DNA from: a virus
DNA: 63,545 nt
Virus record (IMG/VR): IMGVR_UViG_3300008450_000035
Coordinates: 1 to 63,545 of that record
Strand: one strand, 5' to 3'
Shown here: positions 49,638-57,833 of the stretch, one piece after another
Layout: each line of letters begins with the position of its first letter
How positions within the stretch are numbered: position 1 is the first letter of the stretch
Notes under the pieces: generated by a model
What the model was told of the DNA's origin: nothing
The model's input: the letters and a program-made list of their open reading frames with translations, nothing else
Databases searched by the model: none
Translations under genes and position numbers: made by a program

Positions 49638-50465
49638 ATGTTATTAAAAGTGGGATCGGAAGGGGACGATGTAAAAAAACTCCAAGAAAAATTAGGTGTA
49701 GAAACTATAGGTAAATTTGGACCTAAAACTGAAGCAGCAGTTAAAGCTTGGCAAAAAGCAAATGGATTAAAAGACGATGGTATTGTTGGCGATGCAACTT
49801 GGTCTAAATTATTTGGTGAATCACCACAGGTAGTTAAAGAAAATGTAGTTATTACACCCGTAGAGGGATTAAACATTGAGAAACTTAAAGGAACTATTCC
49901 TGATACGGTAATTGCACAGATTGCAGAAACCGCAAAGAAGTTTAATATCACAAACAATTTGAGGTTGGCTCACTTTTTAGCACAATGTGCTCATGAATCA
50001 GGTAATTTTAAGGCAGTTTCGGAGAATTTAAACTACTCTGCTGACGGATTAAAAAAAACATTTGGGAAATACTTCCCTGGAACCCTTGCTGAGTCATATG
50101 CAAAACAACCTGAAAAGATTGCGTCCCGTGTTTATGGTGGAAGAATGGGAAATGGTGACGAAACAACCAAAGAAGGGTATAAATTTAGAGGAAGAGGATA
50201 CATTCAATTAACTGGAAAGGCAAATTATGTAAGTTTTACTAAGTTTATTGGTGAAGATTGTGTTACAACCCCTGATTTAGTGGCAAATAAGTACCCATTG
50301 GCGTCTGCAGCGTTCTTTTTCGATTCAAATAAGTTGTGGAGTATCTGTGATTTAGGATCATCAGACGATGTTGTAACAAAAGTAACAAAAAGGGTGAATG
50401 GAGGAACTCATGGACTTGAGGATAGACTCACAAAGTTCAAAAAGTACTATAGTTTATTAAAATAA
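49638..50465 (+). CDS. Endolysin: peptidoglycan-binding + GH19 lysozyme (275 aa)
   Basis: Residues 1-60 are a peptidoglycan-binding domain (VGSEGDDVKKLQEKLGV..FGPKTEAAVKAWQ..DDGIVGDATW). Residues about 85-275 form a GH19 domain: HFLAQCAHESGNF with the catalytic Glu, SENLNYSADGLKKTFGKYF, VYGGRMGN, then FRGRGYIQLTGKANY. Cuts peptidoglycan at the end of infection. No signal peptide, so it needs a holin. It sits in the two-component cluster. Confidence 0.92.
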   Translation: MLLKVGSEGDDVKKLQEKLGVETIGKFGPKTEAAVKAWQKANGLKDDGIVGDATWSKLFGESPQVVKENVVITPVEGLNIEKLKGTIPDTVIAQIAETAKKFNITNNLRLAHFLAQCAHESGNFKAVSENLNYSADGLKKTFGKYFPGTLAESYAKQPEKIASRVYGGRMGNGDETTKEGYKFRGRGYIQLTGKANYVSFTKFIGEDCVTTPDLVANKYPLASAAFFFDSNKLWSICDLGSSDDVVTKVTKRVNGGTHGLEDRLTKFKKYYSLLK

Positions 50466-50494
50466 TTGACAATTTAGGTTAAAACCACTATAAT
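50466..50494 (+). promoter_or_regulatory. Sigma70-like TTGACA-N17-TATAAT
   Basis: Exact -35 and -10 consensus with ideal 17-bp spacing, just before the small membrane gene. Not a Bacteroidota promoter type, so it may be chance or belong to another sigma factor. Confidence 0.4.
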
Positions 50495-50515
50495 TACCCT
50501 ATAAATTTAAAAAAT

Positions 50516-50767
50516 ATGGTATTAATAGTGGTTTTAATCGTTTTTACACTTGTTTTAAGTGTATTTTCAATAGGTTTGTTCATTTGGTGGAGAAAATACG
50601 GTAGAGAACTGTTTTCTATGGTAAAAAAAATGAATAATTACACAAAAAATCAAAATTTTCCCTTTGATAGTGATATTTTAAGACAAAATCTTAATTTTCC
50701 TAAAGATTTTAGTGAAAATTTAAAAAATTTACAAGATTTATTAGGAAAATCACATAAAAAACACTAA
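50516..50767 (+). CDS. Small membrane protein, spanin- or holin-like (83 aa)
   Basis: N-terminal TM helix (about 1-24, VLIVVLIVFTLVLSVFSIGL), then a charged, partly helical cytoplasmic or periplasmic tail. Position directly after the endolysin fits a lysis accessory protein (inner-membrane spanin-like or antiholin). No lipobox partner identified. Confidence 0.6.
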   Translation: MVLIVVLIVFTLVLSVFSIGLFIWWRKYGRELFSMVKKMNNYTKNQNFPFDSDILRQNLNFPKDFSENLKNLQDLLGKSHKKH

Positions 50768-50786
50768 AAAACCCCATTTTTAGTGT
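50760..50786 (+). terminator. Terminator-like hairpin
   Basis: AACACTAAAAA/TTTTTAGTGTT, 6-nt CCCC-containing loop, at the stop of the lysis cluster. T run is within the stem. Confidence 0.55.
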
Positions 50787-50983
50787 TAATTTAACCTATT
50801 TTTACTAAAAAAACCCGTTTTTTTGTCAAAATTGATGTTTTTTTTATCATTTATAGTCAAAATTTGACATATTATGGTGATTTTTTGTCGGTTTTTAACC
50901 CTATTTAAATGGTATTTTACCCTATTTTTCATCAAAAATCATTGATTTTATAGGTAAAACTACCGTATAAAAGAATACCTTAT
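50787..50983. other. AT-rich noncoding stretch
   Basis: Long T tracts, repeated ACCCTATTT, and a GTCAAA-A-TTTGAC inverted repeat (50856-50868). No gene found. May hold a regulator site for the flanking lysis operon. Confidence 0.4.
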
Positions 50984-51139
50984 TTAAGGCTTTTTCTTCA
51001 GGTATTTAACCTCTACCTCATATGGTCCAGTATTTGTCTTTAAATTGTCATATTTCCATATAACAGTACAGTCGTCATAAGTGAAAACTCTCTCAAATTT
51101 AACTTGTTCTGGTAATTTCTTGGTGTTTTTTGAACTCAT
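50984..51139 (-). CDS. Small hypothetical protein (51 aa)
   Basis: Minus-strand ORF MSSKNTKKLPEQVKFERVFT..., beta-rich, ending EVKYLKKKP. Has its own host-type promoter box upstream, which supports it. Confidence 0.6.
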   Translation of the reverse strand: MSSKNTKKLPEQVKFERVFTYDDCTVIWKYDNLKTNTGPYEVEVKYLKKKP

Positions 51140-51164
51140 ATCTTATTATTTTGTGTTTGGTTCA

Positions 51165-51172
51165 CAAATATA
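51165..51172 (-). promoter_or_regulatory. Host-type promoter -7 box, minus strand (TATATTTG)
   Basis: 25 bp before the start at 51139. Confidence 0.55.
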
Positions 51173-51196
51173 GTAAAAATATCAATAAAAACCAAA

Positions 51197-51316
51197 TTAC
51201 CTCTTTAAGGTGTGATCACATTTTCTATACCATTCAAGGTATTCTCTCCTGTCGTTAATAACTGTTTTACAAAACAATGTAACCGTAAAACCAAAAAATA
51301 TTATAAATCCTATCAT
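51197..51316 (-). CDS. Small single-TM protein (39 aa)
   Basis: MIGFIIFFGFTVTLFCKTVI..., one N-terminal TM helix and a polar tail. Opposite the lysis cluster. Low information, but a clean ORF. Confidence 0.45.
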   Translation of the reverse strand: MIGFIIFFGFTVTLFCKTVINDRREYLEWYRKCDHTLKR

Positions 51317-51378
51317 ATCAACAATATATAGTAAAAAAACTTATAAAGTGTGTTACGATAACATTAAGTTTAGGTTAT

Positions 51379-51403
51379 AAAAAACCCCACCTTTTGAGTG
51401 GGG
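51379..51403 (-). terminator. Intrinsic terminator, minus strand
   Basis: CCCCAC/GTGGGG stem followed on the minus strand by TTTTTTATA. Ends the holin-like gene. Confidence 0.75.
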
Positions 51404-51424
51404 ATTACATAAAAAACTAATAAT

Positions 51425-51688
51425 TTATCCTTCAGGTGTCTCTTCGTCCTCTGATCCGTGTTTCTTATTGATAAATTTATCAACAGAACCAATAGCAAAT
51501 GAACCTAATACTAAAATTAAGAATGAATTAAAGATAAATTCATTAACCACCAATGGTGCTCCCATAAAACCTGTGATAATATCTGCACCAGCAAATAAAC
51601 ACATCATTAAAAATGCGATAAACCCTACTACAGATTTTTCGTTAATAGAATTGTTGTCACAAAACAACTGATTAAAAAATTTTTTCAT
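51425..51688 (-). CDS. Two-TM holin-like protein (87 aa)
   Basis: Start at MKKFFNQLFCDNNSINEKS, chosen because a late box lies just upstream on this strand. Two TM segments (about 20-38 and 48-68), short loop and charged C-terminus (KHGSEDEETPEG), the shape of class II holins. Close to the endolysin but opposite strand. Could be the holin missing from the plus-strand cluster. Confidence 0.6.
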   Translation of the reverse strand: MKKFFNQLFCDNNSINEKSVVGFIAFLMMCLFAGADIITGFMGAPLVVNEFIFNSFLILVLGSFAIGSVDKFINKKHGSEDEETPEG

Positions 51689-51704
51689 AATACTTGTTTT
51701 ATAT

Positions 51705-51712
51705 ATAAATAT
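51705..51712 (-). promoter_or_regulatory. Putative late promoter box, minus strand
   Basis: ATATTTAT on the minus strand, 16 bp before the start at 51688. Confidence 0.5.
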
Positions 51713-51781
51713 TAAAAAAAATACCAAAAACTATTTACTTTAATATTTGATATAATATACTAAACGAATTTTTAACCAATA

Positions 51782-51812
51782 AAAAAAGGGACAGTAGCGA
51801 ATTGTCCCTTTT
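51782..51812. terminator. Intrinsic terminator
   Basis: AAAAAGGGACA/TGTCCCTTTTT stem, 9-nt loop. Follows the minus-strand gene ending at 51850 and works in both directions. Confidence 0.75.
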
Positions 51813-51849
51813 TGGTGTTGCCTTAACGACAACGGTCCTAATTAAATTC

Positions 51850-52377
51850 TTATTGTCCTTTAACTAAATTAACACATTGTTTTAAGTACTCTTTAGTTCT
51901 TGGGGATGGAGTATACTCGTCCTCTTTAACCTGTAGATTCAATATCTTTTCAATATCTTTAACTAATTCAGTACCGTGCTCGTTTTCTTTATATAATTCA
52001 ATGACTTTATCCATTGCTTTATGACAATCCCCACTAGTTTCATCATAATAGTTCTTATTTCTGAATCTGTTGAGATTATTCATCATTTCGTAAGCCAAGT
52101 GTTCTCCACCATCTTTAATGTCCTTAAACAATCTAATATTGTTTAATATACCCAATGTATCAACAAATCCATTAACACCTCTATTTCTTTTTGTAACTCC
52201 TGGTGAGTATTTTGCAAATTCCTCAGAATCCCCAACGATTTCATCCAACTGAATTATATTCTCAGGAATACATCTTGGTTTAACTTTTTTCTTTTCTGCG
52301 GAACTCATGCTATCATCTTCTTTGATGATTTTATATAGTGCTTTTCTAATATCACTTTCTTTAACTAATCTTCTCAT
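51850..52377 (-). CDS. Leader-tagged protein, class A-like (175 aa)
   Basis: Start at 52377: MRRLVKESDIRKALYKIIKEDD (I-K-E near residue 20). Helical body with a Lys/Pro segment, KKKVKPRCIPENIIQL. Own late box upstream on this strand. No family recognised. Confidence 0.65.
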   Translation of the reverse strand: MRRLVKESDIRKALYKIIKEDDSMSSAEKKKVKPRCIPENIIQLDEIVGDSEEFAKYSPGVTKRNRGVNGFVDTLGILNNIRLFKDIKDGGEHLAYEMMNNLNRFRNKNYYDETSGDCHKAMDKVIELYKENEHGTELVKDIEKILNLQVKEDEYTPSPRTKEYLKQCVNLVKGQ

Positions 52378-52393
52378 AGTGTAACTTTTTAAT

Positions 52394-52420
52394 ATAAATA
52401 TCAAACATTATTGTATTTAT
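52394..52420. promoter_or_regulatory. Divergent late promoter pair
   Basis: ATATTTAT on the minus strand (52394-52401) for the gene starting at 52377, and TATTTAT on the plus strand (52414-52420) for the gene at 52442. Confidence 0.55.
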
Positions 52421-52441
52421 AAATATAAATATACCTGAAAA

Positions 52442-53074
52442 ATGAATAATATTAAACAGATTGTTAGAAGAGTTATTTCTGAAACTTTTATACCTAATAT
52501 GGTTTTAACTGAAAATGTTAAAATATCTAAGAATTTGGATTACCATATTAATAATAAAATTACTTTATCTGAAAGTGTTTTTAGACCATATTCGGATAGC
52601 TATTTTAATTTGGTTTGTGAAGTTAGAGATTTATATAATAACGGATCAATTCAATTAAATAGATCAGACAAATGGTTAATTGAAACTGATTTAGGTAAGA
52701 TGGTTAAACTATCTTCAGGTGAATATGTTTCATTGGATTGTCCTTATTTAATGACTGAGGAAGAACTATTATCTGAAGCTGAATATCAAGGTAAAAAAGT
52801 TAAAGTTGGTTACCCAATGAGAAACTCTGGTGGTGGTAAAAAGTATAAAGTATATGTTAAGAACCCATCGACAGGTAAAATCAAAAAAATCACATTTGGT
52901 GATGTACATGGAGGATTAACCGCTAAGGTGTCTAACCCTGAAGCGAGAAGAAGTTTTGCGGCAAGACACAAATGTAAAGATAAGAAAGATAGAATGAAAG
53001 CTGGTTATTGGGCTTGTAGAATTAATCGTTATGGACACCTGTGGGGTGGTAAAACATATGGAGGTTATTGGTGA
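52442..53074 (+). CDS. Leader-tagged virion-type protein (210 aa)
   Basis: Leader MNNIKQIVRRVISET (I-S-E) with further sites (LTEN, LSES). The C-terminal 75 residues (ITFGDVHGGLTAKVSNP..RRSFAARHKC..KKDRMKAGYWACR) match a basic domain found in head-related proteins of T4-like phages (DUF5872-type). This is the best structural clue that tagged proteins belong to the capsid. Confidence 0.65.
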   Translation: MNNIKQIVRRVISETFIPNMVLTENVKISKNLDYHINNKITLSESVFRPYSDSYFNLVCEVRDLYNNGSIQLNRSDKWLIETDLGKMVKLSSGEYVSLDCPYLMTEEELLSEAEYQGKKVKVGYPMRNSGGGKKYKVYVKNPSTGKIKKITFGDVHGGLTAKVSNPEARRSFAARHKCKDKKDRMKAGYWACRINRYGHLWGGKTYGGYW

Positions 53075-53077
53075 TTT

Positions 53078-54082
53078 ATGAAATTAACTAAAAAAATGAT
53101 TGATAGGTTAGAATCATCAATAAAAAAAATTATTGATGGTTATGAACCATTTGAGTATATAATAGATGATGATGATTTAAAATTTATTAAAATAGAACCA
53201 TATATTTTATGGAATAGATTTGTGAAAAATTACACCATAAATCTGTTTTATAATTTTAATAAATACATAACTTATGAAGGTAAGAAATCGGCGATAAAAC
53301 ATGGGTATGAATTAATCCAAAGAATAAAAATGATACTTCCAGTTCTTTCAGATGCCATTGGAGATGTTCACGTTAAAACAAAGGAAGAATATAAGAGATA
53401 TGAGGACGAATTAATACCCCAAGTAAGAAAATTTCTACCTGAGCAAAAGATGATAATTAAAGAAGAAAAATATACCGAAGAGTATTTCCAAAAGATGGAA
53501 AATAGAATCAATAAATTCTTATCAAAATTTAAACCATTAAAAAGTGAAAATTTTGTTGGGTATACCGCTATTGTAGGTAAAGAAAAACATCACGACGGAT
53601 TAAGTGTTAGGATAATTGCCTTATTCAAAAAACCATTTACTCAAAATGATTCGGATATATCTAATACCCAAATTAAAAAAATGATACCTATGTTAAAAGA
53701 CGGAATTCCTCAATTAGGTAATGCAGAAATAAAAGGGGGTAGTAGTTCAACAATTGAAAGTCATAAACAAAATTTAGGTTGGGAATTAAAATGGTTGGGT
53801 AGAAAACTTGATGAATCAACATTACCATTTAAACAAACAACTAAGGATGGGATAAAAACCAGAGTTTTTGATAAGAATATTGATAACCACGAATTAAAAT
53901 GGCATCGTGATGAAAGAGACAGAATTGTTGAAGTCGTAAAAGGTAGTGGATGGAAATTCCAAACGGACAATGAATTACCGAGAACATTAAAAGAAGGGGA
54001 CAGATTTACCATCCCCTCCGAGATCTATCATAGAGTGATTAGAGGTAGTGGTGATTTAGTTATTAAAATCAAAGAACTTTGA
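53078..54082 (+). CDS. Protein with C-terminal cupin-like domain (334 aa)
   Basis: MKLTKKMIDRLESSIKK..., helical start without an early I/L-x-E. A middle alpha/beta domain runs from about 140 to 235. The C-terminal about 75 residues form a cupin-like barrel: HELKWHRDERDRIVEVV, GDRFTIPSEIYHRVIRG. 3 nt after the previous gene. Role unknown, perhaps virion-associated. Confidence 0.6.
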   Translation: MKLTKKMIDRLESSIKKIIDGYEPFEYIIDDDDLKFIKIEPYILWNRFVKNYTINLFYNFNKYITYEGKKSAIKHGYELIQRIKMILPVLSDAIGDVHVKTKEEYKRYEDELIPQVRKFLPEQKMIIKEEKYTEEYFQKMENRINKFLSKFKPLKSENFVGYTAIVGKEKHHDGLSVRIIALFKKPFTQNDSDISNTQIKKMIPMLKDGIPQLGNAEIKGGSSSTIESHKQNLGWELKWLGRKLDESTLPFKQTTKDGIKTRVFDKNIDNHELKWHRDERDRIVEVVKGSGWKFQTDNELPRTLKEGDRFTIPSEIYHRVIRGSGDLVIKIKEL

Positions 54083-55042
54083 TTATTCAACCACCACATA
54101 ATCAACGAACATAAGGGAACTTAAATTTGAGGGGTTTCCGCCAGCATATGATATCGCACTTTGTAAAGATTCCTCAATTTGTTTTAATTTGATAAAAATA
54201 GATTCTTCTTTATAAGGAATATATTTTTTAATTCCCTCAATTCTATTTTCTTTTCCTGATTGTTCTGAAGATGCCGAACCCCAAAAAGTTTTATGCCATT
54301 TATCATTGATTTGGATTAATTTACCTGGTGATTCTTTATACCCCGCAAGCATTCCACCAACCATAACCATTGAACCTCCTAAAACAAGACTTTTAACAAT
54401 GTCAGAATGTTCTTTAATTGATCCATCTGCAATAATTTGTTTTTTCGCAATTCTGGCACAATCTCGTATCATACTTGCTTGCCAACCACGATTACCGAAA
54501 CCTGTTGAGTGATATGTCGTACAAGCGGATCCACCACCTATACCTACTTTAACTGAGTCACATCCCCATTCTTCTAAATCTTTAACCGCTTCAGGTGTGC
54601 AAACATTACCACCAATAATAAATGTATGAGGTAATTTCTTACGAAGAAACTCAATCATTCTCTTCATCTTAATACAATGTCCGTGAGCAATATCGACGGT
54701 AACAAACTCAGGTATTAAATCTTCATCAATCAGTTCCTCAACTAATGAGTACGAATCATCATTAACACCAATAGATATTGATGAAAGTAAGTTTTGTTGT
54801 TTCATATTTCTAATAAATGAAACTTCATCAATCTCAAATCTGTGTAAGATGTAAAAATATCCATTCCTTGCTAACTCAATTGCCAATTTTTCATCAATGA
54901 TACTTTCCATGTTTGCGGGAATCACAGGAAGTTTAAATTTGTAACCACCAAATTTTACAGATGTATCACAATCTGATCTTGTGTATACATAACTGTACTG
55001 TGGGATTAATGTTATTTTATCAAAATCAAACTTCTTGCTCAT
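54083..55042 (-). CDS. guaC: GMP reductase
   Basis: Reduces GMP to IMP with NADPH, moving guanine nucleotides toward adenine. 319 aa, (beta/alpha)8 barrel of the IMPDH/GMPR family without CBS domains. Features: GIGGGSACTTYHSTGFGNRGWQ with the catalytic Cys, IIADGSIKEHSDIVKSLVLG, MVMVGGMLAG, and a C-terminal LQSAISYAGG. This matches the Gram-positive-type GuaC more than IMPDH. Overlaps the thioesterase gene by 17 nt. GMP reductase is uncommon in phages. Confidence 0.88.
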   Translation of the reverse strand: MSKKFDFDKITLIPQYSYVYTRSDCDTSVKFGGYKFKLPVIPANMESIIDEKLAIELARNGYFYILHRFEIDEVSFIRNMKQQNLLSSISIGVNDDSYSLVEELIDEDLIPEFVTVDIAHGHCIKMKRMIEFLRKKLPHTFIIGGNVCTPEAVKDLEEWGCDSVKVGIGGGSACTTYHSTGFGNRGWQASMIRDCARIAKKQIIADGSIKEHSDIVKSLVLGGSMVMVGGMLAGYKESPGKLIQINDKWHKTFWGSASSEQSGKENRIEGIKKYIPYKEESIFIKLKQIEESLQSAISYAGGNPSNLSSLMFVDYVVVE

Positions 55043-55442
55043 ACTTACCTTCTATTAGTTTATTTATTCTGTTTTTTCCTTTTTCACCAATCGGAATTGG
55101 GTTTCCATATTCACTTATTTGAACAAATCTGATATTTGTTTTTAATACGATAACTTGATTTCCCGTGTAAACATCGTGAGCTCTCGCCTCCATATAAAGT
55201 GTAATTGATGTTGTACCTATTTTAGATGGATAACCATATATTTTTAATAGTTGTCCTTCTTTCGCCGGTTTTTCAAAATTACATTTATCAATAGATACTG
55301 TAACCATTCTTGGCGAATCACATAATTGCATTGAGTATCCAGCCGCTGCAGCATCAATCCAAGCCAAAAGTTTTCCACCGAATAAATTTCCGTGAAATCC
55401 TAAGTCTGATTTTTTAATTGGGTGAGTGTTTAATAATTCCAT
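55026..55442 (-). CDS. Acyl-CoA thioesterase (hotdog fold, YciA-like)
   Basis: 138 aa. HGNLFGGKLLAWIDAAAAGYSM contains the conserved N..GG...D of hotdog acyl-CoA hydrolases; later VTVSIDKCNFEKPAKEGQLLKIYG fits the same family. Would hydrolyse fatty acyl-CoA. Coupled to guaC on the minus strand under a TAAATTTG box. No obvious phage role; may alter host lipids or be a passenger. Confidence 0.82.
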   Translation of the reverse strand: MELLNTHPIKKSDLGFHGNLFGGKLLAWIDAAAAGYSMQLCDSPRMVTVSIDKCNFEKPAKEGQLLKIYGYPSKIGTTSITLYMEARAHDVYTGNQVIVLKTNIRFVQISEYGNPIPIGEKGKNRINKLIEGKYEQEV

Positions 55443-55474
55443 TGATTAAGTATAATAATTAAAAGTTAACAATT

Positions 55475-55482
55475 CAAATTTA
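55475..55482 (-). promoter_or_regulatory. Host-type promoter -7 box, minus strand (TAAATTTG)
   Basis: 32 bp before the thioesterase start, fits TAnnTTTG. Confidence 0.45.
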
Positions 55483-55499
55483 TAAGAAAAATAAACGTT

Positions 55500-55507
55500 A
55501 TATTTAT
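55500..55507 (+). promoter_or_regulatory. Putative late promoter box (ATATTTAT)
   Basis: 4 bp before the start at 55512. Confidence 0.6.
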
Positions 55508-55511
55508 TAGT

Positions 55512-56111
55512 ATGAATATCAAGGAAACAATACGAAAAATAATCAATGAAGACAATAGGATGAGAGAACCAATTCGTAAAATAGTTAGAGATATAATATC
55601 TGTGGTTAAAAATGAAGATGAAGGAGAATTTTATTTGCCTGAATACTTTGAAGATGATGATTCCATGGTTTACGAGTTCAATAAGTTAAATCCGTTCTCT
55701 GTTGATGTAATTATTGAATATGGTAAATATGGTGTAAATGCGTCTTATGTGAGAGATGATGAAACCATAATGGTTAAAATCCAATATGGTAAAAACGATA
55801 AAAATAATATTTTATATAAATTAATTGGTGAACTTAACGAATTAATTGCTCACGAATTAAGACATCTAAAACAACACAAATTAGGTTTATTTGATTTAGA
55901 TGTTGAGGAACCCGAATCTCCTTTGGAGTACTATACTCAACCTCATGAAATAGACTCCCAATACTTTGGATTTAAGAGGTTGTCCAGGTTAACAAAAAAA
56001 CCATTTAATAAAGTGGTTAAAAATTGGTTTGATACCCACAAAGAACTACATCAATTAAATAATAATGAAGTTGAGATTGTTGTGGATAAAATTTTAAATT
56101 ATAGAAAATAA
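55512..56111 (+). CDS. Leader-tagged zincin-like metallopeptidase (199 aa)
   Basis: Leader MNIKETIRKIINEDN (I-N-E). At about residue 115, LIAHELRHLKQ is an HExxH zinc-binding motif, followed about 30 residues later by QPHEIDSQYFGF with a possible third-ligand Glu. A packaged protease would be injected with the DNA or act in head maturation. It is not recognised as the gp21-type (serine) prohead protease. Starts 1 nt before the next gene. Confidence 0.7.
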   Translation: MNIKETIRKIINEDNRMREPIRKIVRDIISVVKNEDEGEFYLPEYFEDDDSMVYEFNKLNPFSVDVIIEYGKYGVNASYVRDDETIMVKIQYGKNDKNNILYKLIGELNELIAHELRHLKQHKLGLFDLDVEEPESPLEYYTQPHEIDSQYFGFKRLSRLTKKPFNKVVKNWFDTHKELHQLNNNEVEIVVDKILNYRK

Positions 56112-56494
56112 TGGCGCACTATACGGAAACATATAATCCCGAACTAATAAAAAAACTTGACAAAATTAAATACTTGATACTTTCAATTGGTGGTATTGAA
56201 GATAGAATTGATTTTGAGGTGGACATGAATTCAATTAATGGAGAGATATACTCATTATCAATTTATATTAGTAATGATTTTGAGGTTGATGGTTTGTTAG
56301 AAGAGTTTATTGAAATCTTTAATGATTTAGATACTAAAATGCGTAATATATTTAAAAAAATTAAATTAGATGAACATTTAAACTTGAATCGTTCTTATCA
56401 AAATGATTATAATGGGGGTATGGTTGAATATCTAAATTTTGAGAATAGGTACGGAACTTTAAATTACACTATTCATTTCCTATTACATATTTAA
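56111..56494 (+). CDS. Hypothetical protein (127 aa)
   Basis: Untagged alpha/beta protein (MAHYTETYNPELIKKLDKIK) starting on the last base of the metallopeptidase gene. Ends 4 nt into the convergent gene. No family recognised. Confidence 0.6.
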   Translation: MAHYTETYNPELIKKLDKIKYLILSIGGIEDRIDFEVDMNSINGEIYSLSIYISNDFEVDGLLEEFIEIFNDLDTKMRNIFKKIKLDEHLNLNRSYQNDYNGGMVEYLNFENRYGTLNYTIHFLLHI

Positions 56495-57111
56495 TTTCTG
56501 AATCTATTAATAATTTTTCTGATTACCTCTCTAACAATAATACTTGATCCGATAATCACACCATAACTTAATAGTCTTTTTATAATTTGATTAATAGTTG
56601 TTTGATCGAATCCCATTTGAGCCATTTCATACAATTGAGGTAATATCGGAATTAAAAATGTATATGCCAACATATTAGATACTTTGAACATCGTTATATT
56701 CAAACTTTCTACAAAGGATAAAAAAGTATCTTTAAGATTATTTGCCGCAGATAACATCTTATCAAATACCTCAACTAATCCCCTTTCTTTAATCTCAGAA
56801 AGTATTTTTACCAAAGCCTTTTTGTTTGAGGTGTAATAAGTAACCATAACTCCCGTAACAAGTAAAGATAAATCAAGACTTGTTAATTCAGGATGTTCAC
56901 CCTCAATAAATTTTGTTACTGGCATCATTAAACCGCCAAGGGTTGATCCCCAACTTAATAAGAATCCAAAATCAAGTCCTGTTACCGTTTTAGCTTCCTT
57001 TAAAACCTTTTCAGTAAACTCACCCATTGACTTATAACTCTTCAAAATCTTCTCAGATAAACCTTCGGTTAACAATAATTTATTCTGATTTTCTGATATT
57101 ACTACTTTCAT
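56491..57111 (-). CDS. Leader-tagged membrane-associated protein, class C (206 aa)
   Basis: Leader MKVVISENQNKLLLTEG (I-S-E, L-T-E). Hydrophobic stretches near 48-65, 78-95 and 138-160 suggest membrane insertion. Similar in style to the gene at 42268. Own late box on this strand. Confidence 0.65.
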   Translation of the reverse strand: MKVVISENQNKLLLTEGLSEKILKSYKSMGEFTEKVLKEAKTVTGLDFGFLLSWGSTLGGLMMPVTKFIEGEHPELTSLDLSLLVTGVMVTYYTSNKKALVKILSEIKERGLVEVFDKMLSAANNLKDTFLSFVESLNITMFKVSNMLAYTFLIPILPQLYEMAQMGFDQTTINQIIKRLLSYGVIIGSSIIVREVIRKIINRFRN

Positions 57112-57121
57112 AATTACAATA

Positions 57122-57142
57122 ATAAATATATCGTATATTTAT
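57122..57142. promoter_or_regulatory. Divergent late promoter pair
   Basis: ATATTTAT minus (57122-57129) for the gene at 57111 and plus (57135-57142) for the gene at 57149, 5 bp apart. Confidence 0.6.
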
Positions 57143-57148
57143 TTGTGT

Positions 57149-57808
57149 ATGGCAAGATTAAATTTAAACCCTGAATTATCAAAAGGAGATAGAGTTATAT
57201 GTATCTCAATGGATGATGAATACGCTGCAGTCCCAACAGGAATACCGGGAACAGTAACCCATGTTAGTGTTGTTTTTGGTGAAAAACAATATAATGTTAG
57301 TTGGGATAACGGATCCAAACTGGCACTTATTGATGGTGCGGATAAATGGATGAAGGAAGAGGATATGTTAAATAGAAGAAGGAAAAAAACCGATGAATCT
57401 GTTTTTGTAACCACAAAAAAGAATTTTTTAAAAGAAAACTTCTTTCAACAAAACTTAGACTTATTTAGAAATTTTAATGTTAGATTATTACATCAATACT
57501 TAAAAGCTTTAAGAGAGTCTGGTGTTACAAATATGTTAGGTGCGGCACCATATCTTTATATGGGTAGAGAACGAATTGCACATCAACATCATTATGAAGA
57601 TTTTGATGGAGAAAGAGAGGAGGCGTTTGAGAGGGTTCTTGATATGGCAGATGAGATAAAAGATGAGATGATTCAAGGGGCAATTAAAATTCTTGAAAAA
57701 ACTAATCAGGAGGTAACCCCAAGAAGGGCATCAAGACAAATTGAGGAATATGCAAGAAAAATGTTAATGGCATATACAAAAATGGCTGGAGGGCATTTAA
57801 ATCATTAA
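57149..57808 (+). CDS. DUF4314-like N-terminal domain protein (219 aa)
   Basis: Residues 1-70 resemble DUF4314 (GDRVICISMDDEYAAVPTGI..GTVTHV..VSWDNGSKLALIDGADKW), a small SH3-like domain. The rest is helical and charged, His/Glu rich near 145. Start set at 57149 by the late box. No leader. Confidence 0.65.
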   Translation: MARLNLNPELSKGDRVICISMDDEYAAVPTGIPGTVTHVSVVFGEKQYNVSWDNGSKLALIDGADKWMKEEDMLNRRRKKTDESVFVTTKKNFLKENFFQQNLDLFRNFNVRLLHQYLKALRESGVTNMLGAAPYLYMGRERIAHQHHYEDFDGEREEAFERVLDMADEIKDEMIQGAIKILEKTNQEVTPRRASRQIEEYARKMLMAYTKMAGGHLNH

Positions 57809-57810
57809 TG

Positions 57811-57818
57811 ATATTTAT
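57811..57818 (+). promoter_or_regulatory. Putative late promoter box (ATATTTAT)
   Basis: 15 bp before the start at 57834. Confidence 0.5.
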
Positions 57819-57833
57819 ATAAAAACTAAAATT

